Below, piece by piece: positions 18,939 through 28,092 of a DNA stretch of 64,000 bases (position 1 is its first letter; the number at the start of each line of letters is the position of its first letter). A program made the position numbers and the translations under genes. Source of the DNA: JBALVT01 sp045110675 (GTDB lineage Bacteria > Pseudomonadota > Gammaproteobacteria > Pseudomonadales > Halieaceae); assembly GCA_045110675.1 (NCBI GenBank), contig JBGCGJ010000009.1, positions 222,059 through 286,058 on the forward strand. The letters run 5' to 3'. The notes beneath the pieces were generated by a model. It was given only the letters and a program-made list of their open reading frames with translations. It was not told the DNA's origin and did not search any database.

Positions 18939-19876
18939 CCTGTCTGATCGCAACTTCTGTCGTCCGCGGCAGCAATCAGGGCGAAAGCCACGGTGGCATT
19001 TACCTCATTAACACCGAAACGGAGGAACGCCTCAAACCTGTCGATTGGAACAACGTCGACATCGATTGGAGCGGGCGAGGCTGGGATCGCGGGCTGCGCG
19101 GTATTGAGTTTCACGATGACAAAATTTACATTGCGGCCAGTGATGAGATTTTTGTTTTCGACCAAGGTTTCCAGATGTTGGCGAGCTACCGCAATGCCTA
19201 TCTCAAACACTGCCACGAAATGTCGATACACGGCGGTCACCTCTTTATGGCCTCTACAGGATACGACAGTATTTTGGGGTTGAATCTGGAGAAGGAGTGC
19301 TTTGATTGGGGTATGCATGTCGCGACTGACGGAATGGCATTTGAGCCGCGACGTTTTGACCCCTTAAGCGACAAAGGGCCACTTCAGGTCAACAAGCTGC
19401 ATTTGAATAACGTGTTTTGTAATACCGGTGGCATGTATGTCAGCGGCCTTCGCAGCCGCGCACTGCTGCGTTATACGGGTAAGAATCTGGGTGTGGTCAC
19501 CACACTGCCCGATGGCTCACACAATGCGCGGCCCTTTCGCGATGGGATTTTGTTTAACGATTCCAATGCCGATACTCTGCGCTATGAAAGCCCGGATACC
19601 CGCAAAGGCTGGCGCGTGCCACGCTTCGCGGACCACAAGCTGACCAACACAGACATGGATGACTCGCGCCTTGCCAGGCAGGGTTTTGGTCGCGGTCTTT
19701 GCGTTATCTCCGAGGATAAGATTGCGGCGGGCTCATCACCATCGACCGTCACTCTCTACGATCTCGAGGAGCGACGTCCGCTAAAAATAATCAATCTCAG
19801 CCTGGATGTACGCAACGCAATTCATGGACTGGAAGTCTGGCCCTATGCCTGGCCACAAGATCCGGCGAGGCTGTAG
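18935..19876 (+). CDS. Beta-propeller-like protein linked to the dioxygenase
   Basis: A 313-residue soluble protein with GTG start in the stop of the upstream gene. Repeated blade-like elements can be seen (GGIYLINTETEERL, GLRGIEFHDDKIYIAASDEIFVFD, HEMSIHGGHLFMASTGYDSILGLNLE, NNVFCNTGGMYVSGLRS, CVISEDKIAAGSSPSTVTLYD), so a six- or seven-blade propeller is likely. It resembles a group of conserved propellers found near TPR-type sulfotransferases (TIGR03032-like); I cannot confirm this without a search. No signal peptide or catalytic motif is apparent. Convergent with the TPR-sulfotransferase gene 43 bases away. Confidence 0.65.
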   Translation: MTCLIATSVVRGSNQGESHGGIYLINTETEERLKPVDWNNVDIDWSGRGWDRGLRGIEFHDDKIYIAASDEIFVFDQGFQMLASYRNAYLKHCHEMSIHGGHLFMASTGYDSILGLNLEKECFDWGMHVATDGMAFEPRRFDPLSDKGPLQVNKLHLNNVFCNTGGMYVSGLRSRALLRYTGKNLGVVTTLPDGSHNARPFRDGILFNDSNADTLRYESPDTRKGWRVPRFADHKLTNTDMDDSRLARQGFGRGLCVISEDKIAAGSSPSTVTLYDLEERRPLKIINLSLDVRNAIHGLEVWPYAWPQDPARL

Positions 19877-19918
19877 TCGCAGACGCTGCTACAGTCCAAC
19901 GTGGAATTCGCACCAAGC

Positions 19919-21985
19919 TTAAGAGGCAAGCAAGGATTTCGGGCGGTCTTGCTCGGGCAGTTCGAGTAGGACCGGCTCCAGGTAATCAATAAGCTCTTCG
20001 AGTTCACTTTCATAACGTCGCCACAGGGCGACTGAGCTACTGTAAATCGGTTGCCGCACCTGTTCAGAGCTCGCCGTTTTTACCGCGCGCTGGTTTTCGT
20101 GAAAGTTAAGCATACTGTCCTGCCAGTCTAGTGCGCAGTGCGCGGCAATAGCGCGTACCTGGGTGTCCAGGTCCGATACAACGTCTTCGTAGTTAACCCG
20201 TAAAACCTTGCCCGGTAAGACCGCGTCCCAGTGCTTCATCATGCGCACATACTGCGCGTAATAGTGCGCTAAATCATAAAGGTCGTAAGAAAACACCTGG
20301 CCGTTGGCGAACAATTGCTTGAATGTTCCAAGACAGCTGTCCAAGGGATGGCGCCGAGCATCGATTACCTTGGCGTTAGGTAAAATAGTGTGCAAAAAAC
20401 CGATCGCAGTGAAGTTGTTGGGCATTTTATCGGTGAAAAACCGGGCATCAGTGCGGTGCTTGAGGGTATTTTCAATATACTCCTCGCCGATACCGCGAAC
20501 ATGGTGAGCCTTGAGCTCGTGCATAACCTGGGGGTATTTGATGCCGTCTGCGCGATTCAGACCCGCTTCGGTGGCTCCGCGAAGCAGGTAGTGAAGCTCG
20601 GCCGTACCCTCTACATCAGTGTGACTGGCAAGGATTTGTTCCAGCAAGGTAGACCCTGAGCGCGGCAGTCCTAAAATCATTATGGGTGAGTCGTCCTGGC
20701 AACCCCACCCTTCCCGTTCGGCAAAAAAATCTGCGGTAAACACGTCGATGATGCGATCATTCTGCTTTTCATATTCAATCGGATCGTAGCTCACCTTGAA
20801 ACGCTTCTTCGCATTGCCTCGACTGTAAAAGTCGAACGCTTGAGTATAGTTTTTGCGATCCTCGCAGGCCTTACCCAGTGCAAAGGAAAAAGCGATCTCG
20901 GAATTTTCGTCGTCCGGAGTATCAGTTAGTTTTGCAAGCTGGGTCTCCATGGCTTGCACTTCGTCGTCCGAAAAGCGAAAGGTTTTGAGGTTGGCGAGAC
21001 TCCAGTAAACCTCTCCAAAGTCGCTCTTAGCGGCGGCACAGCGGCGATAGGCATCAATCGCTTCGTCCTGCTTGCCGACAGTTTTCAGTGCGTGCCCAAG
21101 GCACAATAGGGAAGGGAAATATTGGTCGTCGATAATTAAGGACTGCTCCAGCCAATCTATCGCCTTGTCCAACTTACCGGCCTTCATGGCATTGGCACCG
21201 AGACGTTCAAGCGTGTGGGGAGAATTGGGCTGCAAGTTCAGCGCCGACAGGAAGGCGGCCTCGGCCTGGTCAAATTTCTGCTGCTCACCCAAGGCCGAGC
21301 CGAGATTAATCCAGGCCTTCCAAAAATCTGGGGCCAGCTCTACCGCACGGCGAAAAAAGGCGGCCGCATCGTCGTAACGCTCTCGCTTGACGCACAGCAA
21401 ACCCATCAACCTCAGCGCATCGAAGTTCTCCGGCTCTTGCCGCAACACTTCGGCGTAGATTTTTTCGGCCTGCGGGTATTCGTTGCGCTGCACGTGTTCC
21501 ATCGCAGTCGCAAGAGACTGACGCGTTGGATTCGCCGCCAAAGAATCGACAAATACCGCTTCGGCTTCGCCGCCACGCCCCATAATACTAAGCAGCTCAC
21601 CCAGACGTTGCTGTGCGCGCTCTGCACCGGGATCTTGTTTGATGCAACTGCGCAGTGATCGCAATGCCTGTTCGAGTTTGCCCTGGGACATTTGCGCATC
21701 GGCAAGATCTTCATAGGCCCCGGCGTGCTGCGGCATTAACCGTATCACGTGCGTAAGGCGTTCCTCGGCTTCGGCATAGCGCTTTTGTTTGATGAGAGAA
21801 ATACCGAGCAAGCGCAGAAGATTTGGATCATTCGGGTGATGGACTAGCGATGCCAGCAAGGTCGCGTCCGCCGTCGCATAGGCTCCGGAGCGAAGTACAG
21901 CGCTGGCTGTGTCAAAGGCCTGTCGGGCGTCGAACTGCTGCTGCACCTGGCTTTTTAGCTCTTTCTCTGCGGGGCTCAAACACAT
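19919..21985 (-). CDS. TPR-repeat sulfotransferase
   Basis: A 688-residue two-part protein. Residues about 20-390 are ten or so tetratricopeptide repeats (for example AEAEERLTHVIRLMPQHAGA, WKAWINLGSALGEQQKFDQA). The C-terminal part (from about 430) is a sulfotransferase: ILGLPRSGSTLLEQIL is the 5'-phosphosulfate loop for PAPS, DKMPNN and DARRHPLDSCLG the 3'-phosphate region. The tail with QVRQPIYSSSVALWRRYE is typical of the Sulfotransfer_3 group. The TPR part should recruit the acceptor; tyrosyl or glycan sulfation is inferred. Start choice: ATG 21985 has GGAG touching it, while TTG at 21979 is six bases from the same GGAG, so TTG may be the real start. Confidence 0.9.
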   Translation of the reverse strand: MCLSPAEKELKSQVQQQFDARQAFDTASAVLRSGAYATADATLLASLVHHPNDPNLLRLLGISLIKQKRYAEAEERLTHVIRLMPQHAGAYEDLADAQMSQGKLEQALRSLRSCIKQDPGAERAQQRLGELLSIMGRGGEAEAVFVDSLAANPTRQSLATAMEHVQRNEYPQAEKIYAEVLRQEPENFDALRLMGLLCVKRERYDDAAAFFRRAVELAPDFWKAWINLGSALGEQQKFDQAEAAFLSALNLQPNSPHTLERLGANAMKAGKLDKAIDWLEQSLIIDDQYFPSLLCLGHALKTVGKQDEAIDAYRRCAAAKSDFGEVYWSLANLKTFRFSDDEVQAMETQLAKLTDTPDDENSEIAFSFALGKACEDRKNYTQAFDFYSRGNAKKRFKVSYDPIEYEKQNDRIIDVFTADFFAEREGWGCQDDSPIMILGLPRSGSTLLEQILASHTDVEGTAELHYLLRGATEAGLNRADGIKYPQVMHELKAHHVRGIGEEYIENTLKHRTDARFFTDKMPNNFTAIGFLHTILPNAKVIDARRHPLDSCLGTFKQLFANGQVFSYDLYDLAHYYAQYVRMMKHWDAVLPGKVLRVNYEDVVSDLDTQVRAIAAHCALDWQDSMLNFHENQRAVKTASSEQVRQPIYSSSVALWRRYESELEELIDYLEPVLLELPEQDRPKSLLAS

Positions 21986-22081
21986 CTCCGGACGAACCGC
22001 GCATCAGTTCATAGCTGCTGTTGCGATCGACGCTGACAAGGAAAAATGCGCACTGATAACCCACCTAAGCTAAGTCAGTGA

Positions 22082-24538
22082 TCAGAACGACTTAAAGACC
22101 CCTATCGTAATCTCTCTTGGACGCACCGTAAACTCTCGGTCATCCCCAAAACGCGAGGCGATAAACGTCGTCGCCCGTTCGTCCCAGAGGTTGTCGATAC
22201 CTAACCAGGCTGACCAGCCGCTTTCCTCTGACTCAATGCTGAAATATAGAGATCCAATCTCATAAGCTTCCTGGGTTCTAGGCACTGAAGCACCAGCGCC
22301 GAATAGCAGCACTGACGCATTGGTCGAGTTTACAGAATCGCCTTGGTAGTTGTAGTCAAAACGGGCTATGCCAGACAGTCCTTCCCAGGGCAAGTCCGTG
22401 CGGTACTCCACGCTTGCAGCCACTTTCCATTCTGGAACCGCGGGCAAAGGGTCACCTTTCTCTCCTGCTGTAATAACCCCGTTATTCAGCAAAATATCGT
22501 CGTCAATACTGGCATCAAGATAGGTCGCCGCCGCGCTAAACTCCCATTTCTCGGCAGGTTTAAAAGCGATGGTACCTTCCACCCCATCAATCGAGGCATT
22601 CCCTGCATTTACGGTTGTAACCCCGGCAACAGGCAAAGCGACAGCTAGCTGGTAGTCCTCCCAGTCCATAATGAAGAAGGTAAGGTTGGTCAGTAAGCGT
22701 CCGTCCATCCACGTGGCCTTACCACCGAGCTCATAGTTGATGAGGCGGTCAGGATCAAATGAATCGGGGGCCCCAAGGGCGATCGATGAAGGGTTTTGCG
22801 TCACCCCACCGTTTTGCCCTCCTACACGCACGCCTTCAGAATAAGTAAAGTACACCATGGCGTCTTCGTTGGGAATCCAGGTGAGATTGACGCGAGGACT
22901 GAAGTCTTTGGTCTCCTCGGTCACCGCAAAGTCGTCTGAAATGTTACCGACGAACAAGGAGTTTTCTTCAACGCCGCGTTCAGTGTCGAACCAACGACCG
23001 CCGGCCGAGCCGGTTAAAGACTCGGTGAACCGGTAACTGAACTCCGCGAAAACGGCGTGGGTTTCTATATCCTGTAGCTGCCCATTGTTGTCATTCCCAG
23101 GGCGGCCATTATAGGTGAGCCCCTCCCGGAACCCCTGATCAAACCAGTCGTTGGTCGGTTCAACGCCGTAGTAGGTAAAGACGGAACCACCGCCGCCATT
23201 GGCAGCGAAATCATCGACAAATGACAGGTAATCCCAGTCGTTATCGGTGCGCTCATAAAAGGCACCCACCAGCCAGTTGAACTTGTTGCTGCCGTCGTCC
23301 TTGGAAACGAGCCTGATTTCCTGGGCGAATGAAGTGATCTCCTGCTTTAGGCTAATAGTGCCGGTAGGATCGGCCCCGAAGTCGTTGTAGTTCACGAACA
23401 AGTAGCAGTAAGCAGTGGCTGCACAGGTATCGTAGTCGAGAAACTCACGGATGCCCGTATAGTACTCAGCGAGGTTTAGACCCTCGGTTTTGTAAACTGT
23501 CATGTAAGCCGTAGAGTCAATGTTGTAGTCGATCGTACGGTTGTGCGTACCGCCCGCAATGGTCAGGTCGGCAAAGCCAAGATCACCCTGGATGATCAGT
23601 GACAGGTTGTACCACTCATCTTCAGTGGTCTCGTCCTTGAACTTGATGGTGTTTAAATCGCCGAAAGCAGGATTGTAGTCGAAGCGGCCGTCAGTCTCGG
23701 AGTTTTGATAGATCAGCCCGGCGTCAATTGTCCATTTTTCATTGGGTTGCCAGCGCACATACACTCGAGCACCTTCATTGGTCCAATCGTTGACATCGTC
23801 TTCTACTTTGTCAGCATTATCGCGATTGCCGTTCTCCGGAGAATAGGCGCTGGTGGTACCCAGGACATTGTCAATGTAACCCCCTTCGTGCTCGTAAAAG
23901 CCAACTAATCTCACCGCGAGCTTATCGGGGATGAGAACAAAGTTCGCCACACCACTGGCATTGTAGGACTCCTCACCCTCCGACAAATAACCGCCCTCAA
24001 GCATGATTGAACCGCCGTTGCTCTCGGTATCGGGCTTGTTGGTCACTATTTTTAGGGTGCCGGATTGCGAACCTGCACCATAGAGCGTCGGCTGCGGACC
24101 GGACAGTGCCTCTATACGCTCGATATCATAGAGCCGAACGTCCGGGTTTTGCCCATCACGTGTGATAGGAATCTCGTCCAGATAGAGTGTCGACGAGCTA
24201 ATGGCGTCAAAGCCGGCGGGCTGGGAAAGGGCCCCCCGGAAAGCAATGGTTGATGCGCCTGGACCCGAGGTGCCAAACGAGACGCTGGTCAAATCCCGGG
24301 CATAATCCTCGAAGCCACGCATCATGCCCTCGCGGATGTCGTCCTCGCCGAAAGCCTGAATATACAGCGGTACTTCCTGAATATCTTGAACACGTCGCCG
24401 TGCAGTAACAACAATTTCTTCGAGTGCTTGCGCGCCGGCTTCTCGAGGTACGCTGACCAGCCCGGCCATGACTCCAAGAGCCACACCAGTGTGTACAAAT
24501 GGAAAATGCGGGCTATTTTTCATATTGCTCAGTCTCAT
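22082..24538 (-). CDS. TonB-dependent outer-membrane receptor
   Basis: About 818 residues from ATG 24538 (ATG 24523 is also possible; neither has a clear ribosome site). A signal peptide ends near REAGAQA, then TonB box-like LEEIVVTARRR, plug with EVPLYIQAFGEDDI, STIAFRGALSQ, DIERIEALSGPQPTLYGAGSQSG, and a beta barrel ending in KSF, with terminal Phe. The plug sequence SGPQPTLYGAGS differs from the usual GPQGTLFGRNS and suggests a subfamily of its own. The following gene upstream (24755-26110) encodes an exported amidohydrolase on the same strand, so import of its product or substrate is plausible. Confidence 0.92.
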   Translation of the reverse strand: MRLSNMKNSPHFPFVHTGVALGVMAGLVSVPREAGAQALEEIVVTARRRVQDIQEVPLYIQAFGEDDIREGMMRGFEDYARDLTSVSFGTSGPGASTIAFRGALSQPAGFDAISSSTLYLDEIPITRDGQNPDVRLYDIERIEALSGPQPTLYGAGSQSGTLKIVTNKPDTESNGGSIMLEGGYLSEGEESYNASGVANFVLIPDKLAVRLVGFYEHEGGYIDNVLGTTSAYSPENGNRDNADKVEDDVNDWTNEGARVYVRWQPNEKWTIDAGLIYQNSETDGRFDYNPAFGDLNTIKFKDETTEDEWYNLSLIIQGDLGFADLTIAGGTHNRTIDYNIDSTAYMTVYKTEGLNLAEYYTGIREFLDYDTCAATAYCYLFVNYNDFGADPTGTISLKQEITSFAQEIRLVSKDDGSNKFNWLVGAFYERTDNDWDYLSFVDDFAANGGGGSVFTYYGVEPTNDWFDQGFREGLTYNGRPGNDNNGQLQDIETHAVFAEFSYRFTESLTGSAGGRWFDTERGVEENSLFVGNISDDFAVTEETKDFSPRVNLTWIPNEDAMVYFTYSEGVRVGGQNGGVTQNPSSIALGAPDSFDPDRLINYELGGKATWMDGRLLTNLTFFIMDWEDYQLAVALPVAGVTTVNAGNASIDGVEGTIAFKPAEKWEFSAAATYLDASIDDDILLNNGVITAGEKGDPLPAVPEWKVAASVEYRTDLPWEGLSGIARFDYNYQGDSVNSTNASVLLFGAGASVPRTQEAYEIGSLYFSIESEESGWSAWLGIDNLWDERATTFIASRFGDDREFTVRPREITIGVFKSF

Positions 24539-24737
24539 CGCTTGACGCAATACTAAAAAATAGGCCAAAGCAGGCACGGAAACATCCGGCCCTATAGGGG
24601 CGATTCGAAAAGAGTTTTTTTGAGCACCAATCTTTCCGGGCGAGACAGCTCGGAGTTTATGGCAGAGCAACTAGACCAGGTCTACTTCGTCGGCAACGAG
24701 TTCACCACCAGGGTTCGTTTTAGGGTCAGTCCGGCGC

Positions 24738-24776
24738 CGATTACCGATTATCGATTATCGATTATCGACGATAATC
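24738..24776. repeat. Tandem heptamer with inverted repeat at the amidohydrolase stop
   Basis: Four copies of a 7-mer CGATTAC/CGATTAT follow one another at 24738-24765, and the last runs into a perfect inverted repeat GATTATCG-A-CGATAATC (24760-24776). The stop codon of the amidohydrolase gene (24757-24755) is inside the repeat. Gain or loss of copies would shift only the last codons and the distance to the next gene. Confidence 0.8.
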
Positions 24777-26110
24777 CGCCCTTCTTTAATGACGATCAAA
24801 GGTCGTGTGATGGCGGTAATATCTTCCAGTGGATTCTCTGCAAGTATAAGAATGTCAGCGATATTTCCCAACGCGATAGAACCCAGCGCATCCGGAATGA
24901 TCGGATGCTTCCGGGCATTACCGGTTGCCATCGCAATGACCTCGAGCTCACTGAATCCAGCAGCAACCAGGGCTCGAGCTTCACTTCGCACCGCATCAGC
25001 AGGATCAGAGTCGATACCCGCGCCGTCGTAGTCTGTGCCGAACATCAATACAGCACCCGCATCGGTGTAGGCTCGCAAACTCGCTCCGACCAGAGAAAAA
25101 TTACGCTGCAATAGATCTTGCCTATCCGCGGTTGCACCGAATAGCCGCTCGTGAAATGCGCGTATAGTGGTGGTAACTGACAAGTCGTGATCGGCTACTA
25201 GCTTAGGTAGATACTCTCCGTCGGCCGTGGTGAATTGATCGTTTTCCATTAGCGCGCTATGAACCAAAGCATCAATACCCGCTTTTACAGCGTCTACTGT
25301 TTCGTCTACCGTTTTAGTGTGTGCTAAAACCGGCAGGCCAACTTCATTGGCCTCCTCTACAATGGCTCTCATCACACCTTGATCAAGCCGCGGAAAATCA
25401 AAGTCTGGCCCGCCTAAATAGGTCTTGTCGAAACTGTCATACACAAGTTTTATTGCCTGGGCACCGTCTGCAGCAAAACGCCGCACACCAGCACGGGCGG
25501 ACGCTGCATCAGCAACTTCAAAGCTAAGTCTCTCGACACACCAACGCTCGCCACTGCAAATTCCAGAAGCCGGGTGACCACCGGGTGCGGTGAAAATGGG
25601 GCTCGCTACCAGCATGCGCGGGCCAGCCAGATTTCCCGCTGCAATACGATCGCGAATACTGGTTTCGTAAGGCCAGTAGCTACCCGCAGAAACCACTGTG
25701 GTGACACCCCCTTTGAGGAATCGATTGAGTCGTTCGGGTAAGCGCGAGCCGATAAACTCCTGCATCTCAGCGTCGTTGGACACCATCGTCGCGGGATCGG
25801 GGAAAGGCAGCTTTGGCTTTTCCATGAGCACCTCGAATGTCGGGTGTGTATGCATATCAATCAGGCCCGGCATCACCGTAAGGCCGCTGGCATCGATTAC
25901 TGTGGATTTTTCTGCGCCCTCAAATCCCTTACCCACTGCAACGATGTTATTGCCTTTTATAACTATATCGGTGCGGCCTATGGGTAAGGTACCTGTCCCA
26001 TCGATCAACGTGGCATCTTTAATAACTATCACTTTCGTGTCGGCAGCATTGCCTTGCACAGAGAATGCCATACCGATAAGAAGACAAGTCAAAAGTTTTC
26101 TAATCTGCAT
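24755..26110 (-). CDS. Exported amidohydrolase (imidazolonepropionase-like family)
   Basis: A 451-residue secreted metal hydrolase: signal peptide (MQIRKLLTCLLIGMAFSVQGNAA), then the amidohydrolase_1 order of motifs. PGLIDMHTHP carries the H-x-H metal site near residue 88, QAIKLVYDS the carboxylated-Lys-type strand, PVLAHTKT and ALVHSALM two further metal histidines, and FGTDYDGAG the catalytic Asp. The C-terminal GSIALGNIADILILAENPL is the usual beta-sandwich closure. Related enzymes cleave peptides with C-terminal Arg/Lys, Xaa-Pro dipeptides or cyclic amides. Probably periplasmic. It lies upstream of the TonB receptor in the same direction (216 bases apart). Confidence 0.88.
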   Translation of the reverse strand: MQIRKLLTCLLIGMAFSVQGNAADTKVIVIKDATLIDGTGTLPIGRTDIVIKGNNIVAVGKGFEGAEKSTVIDASGLTVMPGLIDMHTHPTFEVLMEKPKLPFPDPATMVSNDAEMQEFIGSRLPERLNRFLKGGVTTVVSAGSYWPYETSIRDRIAAGNLAGPRMLVASPIFTAPGGHPASGICSGERWCVERLSFEVADAASARAGVRRFAADGAQAIKLVYDSFDKTYLGGPDFDFPRLDQGVMRAIVEEANEVGLPVLAHTKTVDETVDAVKAGIDALVHSALMENDQFTTADGEYLPKLVADHDLSVTTTIRAFHERLFGATADRQDLLQRNFSLVGASLRAYTDAGAVLMFGTDYDGAGIDSDPADAVRSEARALVAAGFSELEVIAMATGNARKHPIIPDALGSIALGNIADILILAENPLEDITAITRPLIVIKEGRIIVDNR

Positions 26111-26331
26111 TTTCGGGCTCTTTCGCGTTTAGAGACTTCGAAGTCATTCTAAACCAAATTCAATTCTCTACACCAATCTTCACTACATCTTTTCATACTG
26201 ACATCAACTCGATTCACTCGCACTTTCGTATTACTCCTTCAGAAGAATTTACCACGCCGCCGTTTTTCTGCACTCTAAACCACGCTCGATTACAGACAGT
26301 TCAATTTATCCTATAACGAAGAGGTATTATC

Positions 26332-26871
26332 ATGCGCTACTCCAGCATGCGTTCGCATTTAAAAATTGGAGCTTTAGCAGCCTGCTATGCTTTGGTGGGT
26401 TGTGTCAGCGCTCCAGCCATAGCAGCACCTGCGGAAGTCAATGTCATTGCCGATTCTTCGGATGAATCCAGAGAGGTATTAACAGACTCGTATATTCTGG
26501 ATACGACAGGCACCGTCGACGAACCGGATCCATCCGATTCGTCGATAGAAAAGACACGTTTCGAGCGTGACTGGTTGGTGACGGGTTTAGATGTCAGCTT
26601 GATTACCGGCGCGGGTGAGTTGCCAAAATTCGCAGAATGCCGTTTCTTTCTGAGAAGAGATGCCGCCGATGTACCAAAGGGAGGTAGTTCCTCGCTGATA
26701 TTTCGGCATACGTGGATTGGTGGTTCTCCGGAGAGCGCCCATTACAACTTCGCCGATCCTATCAGAATTAGTTCGAAGAGCGAGGGTGCGGCGCTAACCG
26801 GGTCGTTGGGTACAACCGTATCAAAACAAGGCTGTCGCGCAATAGTCGTCATAAGAGGTCGGGGCTTGTAG
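26332..26871 (+). CDS. Putative lipoprotein of unknown function
   Basis: A 179-residue protein with GAGG eight bases before ATG. The signal peptide ends at LVGC (cysteine near residue 24), a lipobox, although an AIAA site follows a few residues later, so signal peptidase I cleavage is also possible. The mature part has an acidic N-terminal linker (ADSSDESREVLTDS) and a small beta-rich domain with two cysteines (AECRFFLRRD, SKQGCRAIVVI) that could form a disulfide. I do not recognise a family. Flanked by convergent and divergent genes, so probably monocistronic. Confidence 0.65.
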   Translation: MRYSSMRSHLKIGALAACYALVGCVSAPAIAAPAEVNVIADSSDESREVLTDSYILDTTGTVDEPDPSDSSIEKTRFERDWLVTGLDVSLITGAGELPKFAECRFFLRRDAADVPKGGSSSLIFRHTWIGGSPESAHYNFADPIRISSKSEGAALTGSLGTTVSKQGCRAIVVIRGRGL

Positions 26872-26906
26872 CGACCTTTGTCCAAAAAAGCGAAATCGTA
26901 TTGACT

Positions 26907-26932
26907 TGCCGCGCGTTCAGGCCGCGCGGTAA
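26907..26932. terminator. Hairpin between convergent genes
   Basis: TTGCCGCGCG pairs with CGCGCGGTAA (one G-T wobble) around a 7-nt loop, a strong 10-bp stem. It overlaps the last codons of the PII-like gene on the minus strand. The minus-strand T run (CTTTTTT, about 26885) comes some 16 bases later, so it is a weak intrinsic terminator at best. Confidence 0.5.
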
Positions 26933-28092
26933 TTCGCTTTACCAGGAACGTAGGTCGCAACGCGTGATGCTTCAATAGAATAAACGCAAAAGTCAGTAAT
27001 ATGCTGCTGACTCGAAGCCTCATCCAGTAGCCCACACACTTTTTCTGCGGTATCGCTGTGAGTCACACAGCGCAACATCGCGTACTCATCACTAATCGCT
27101 GCACCGGCTAGATGTTCGTCTATATGCAAATCACTAAATCGCGCATGATTAAAATTTAGCCCGGGAGCGCCCGAGTCCAACATCATATTGATTAGAGCGG
27201 AAGAATCTTCGCGATGACAAATCACCGACAGGCAAACCTGATTATTCAATTGCACAACAGGTGAAACATTACCAAGACCTGTCGCTCGGCCACTCCCTTT
27301 TACATTAACCACCGTGCCATCTCGCCAATGGCTGTGTCCGGCAATATGATCGATAGCACTGATAACCTGTTGCATGCTCGCCTCGTGATGGTGATGTGAG
27401 GTTCGACTTTGCAAATTGAACATGCCTTTGGCCACTGGTACACGGTACATGAAGCCACGGGCCGGCAGATGCAGATTTCCCGCTTCCGCCATAGCATCAA
27501 ATATTGTGTCAGCGTCCTCTTCTTCGGCGATAACAAGCAGTACTTCCTGCTCGTGTTCCTTGGTAATTCGAAGCCAGCCCAGGCGATCGCGCAAGCCGCG
27601 GCCCTCACTGTAATAAACAATGGGCCCATGAGCGCCTGCATTAATCGCCGCCTTGCAAACACGATCAGAATCTTGATGTCCGACAATGCAATAGATAGCG
27701 CTCAGGTTTTCGTTGAGCGTAGCTACGTTACTTTCCTCCGACATCAATCGCTCGACCTGCCAAGCATTAAAATTTTCACCAAAATAGGCATGTGCACAGG
27801 GTGAGGAAAAAATTGCACCGGTGGATTGTTTGTCTAGTTTCGCACTTTGAATAATCGTGTGTTCGATAGTATCTACTTCATGGGTAGGTGCTAACAGTTG
27901 CAAAGCAACCTTTTGTGGACTGATAGGAGGCACCCATCGCTTCCACCACTGGTCTTGTAACAATGTGCCGCGTGCATCCCAAGACAACACACCTGTATTC
28001 ATCTGCTCACGCAGTGCGTCTGTGACATCACTCGCTGCGTGCTTTGGCAGAATGGCAGTAACGACTGATGAGGCATGACTACTTTTAAACAT
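26917..28092 (-). CDS. Single-chain multi-domain PII-like regulatory protein
   Basis: A 391-residue protein that appears to contain three PII-type ferredoxin-like units. The second (about 129-230) is the clearest: AINAGAHGPIVYYSEGRG, a DRLGWLRIT loop, EVLLVIAEEEDADTIFDAM, then LPARGFMYRVPVAKG. The first (about 8-105) starts VVTAILPKHAASDVTDALRE and ends TGAIFSSPCAHAYF; the third (about 240-375) is more diverged and is inferred from VVNVKGSGRATG, QVCLSVICHREDSSALINMM and AEKVCGLLDEASSQ. PII proteins work as trimers that bind nucleotides between subunits, so this chain could be a covalent pseudo-trimer. It starts inside the stop of the DUF1538 transporter gene (TAATG), so it very probably regulates that transporter. 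Ligand unknown. Confidence 0.75.
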   Translation of the reverse strand: MFKSSHASSVVTAILPKHAASDVTDALREQMNTGVLSWDARGTLLQDQWWKRWVPPISPQKVALQLLAPTHEVDTIEHTIIQSAKLDKQSTGAIFSSPCAHAYFGENFNAWQVERLMSEESNVATLNENLSAIYCIVGHQDSDRVCKAAINAGAHGPIVYYSEGRGLRDRLGWLRITKEHEQEVLLVIAEEEDADTIFDAMAEAGNLHLPARGFMYRVPVAKGMFNLQSRTSHHHHEASMQQVISAIDHIAGHSHWRDGTVVNVKGSGRATGLGNVSPVVQLNNQVCLSVICHREDSSALINMMLDSGAPGLNFNHARFSDLHIDEHLAGAAISDEYAMLRCVTHSDTAEKVCGLLDEASSQQHITDFCVYSIEASRVATYVPGKANYRAA

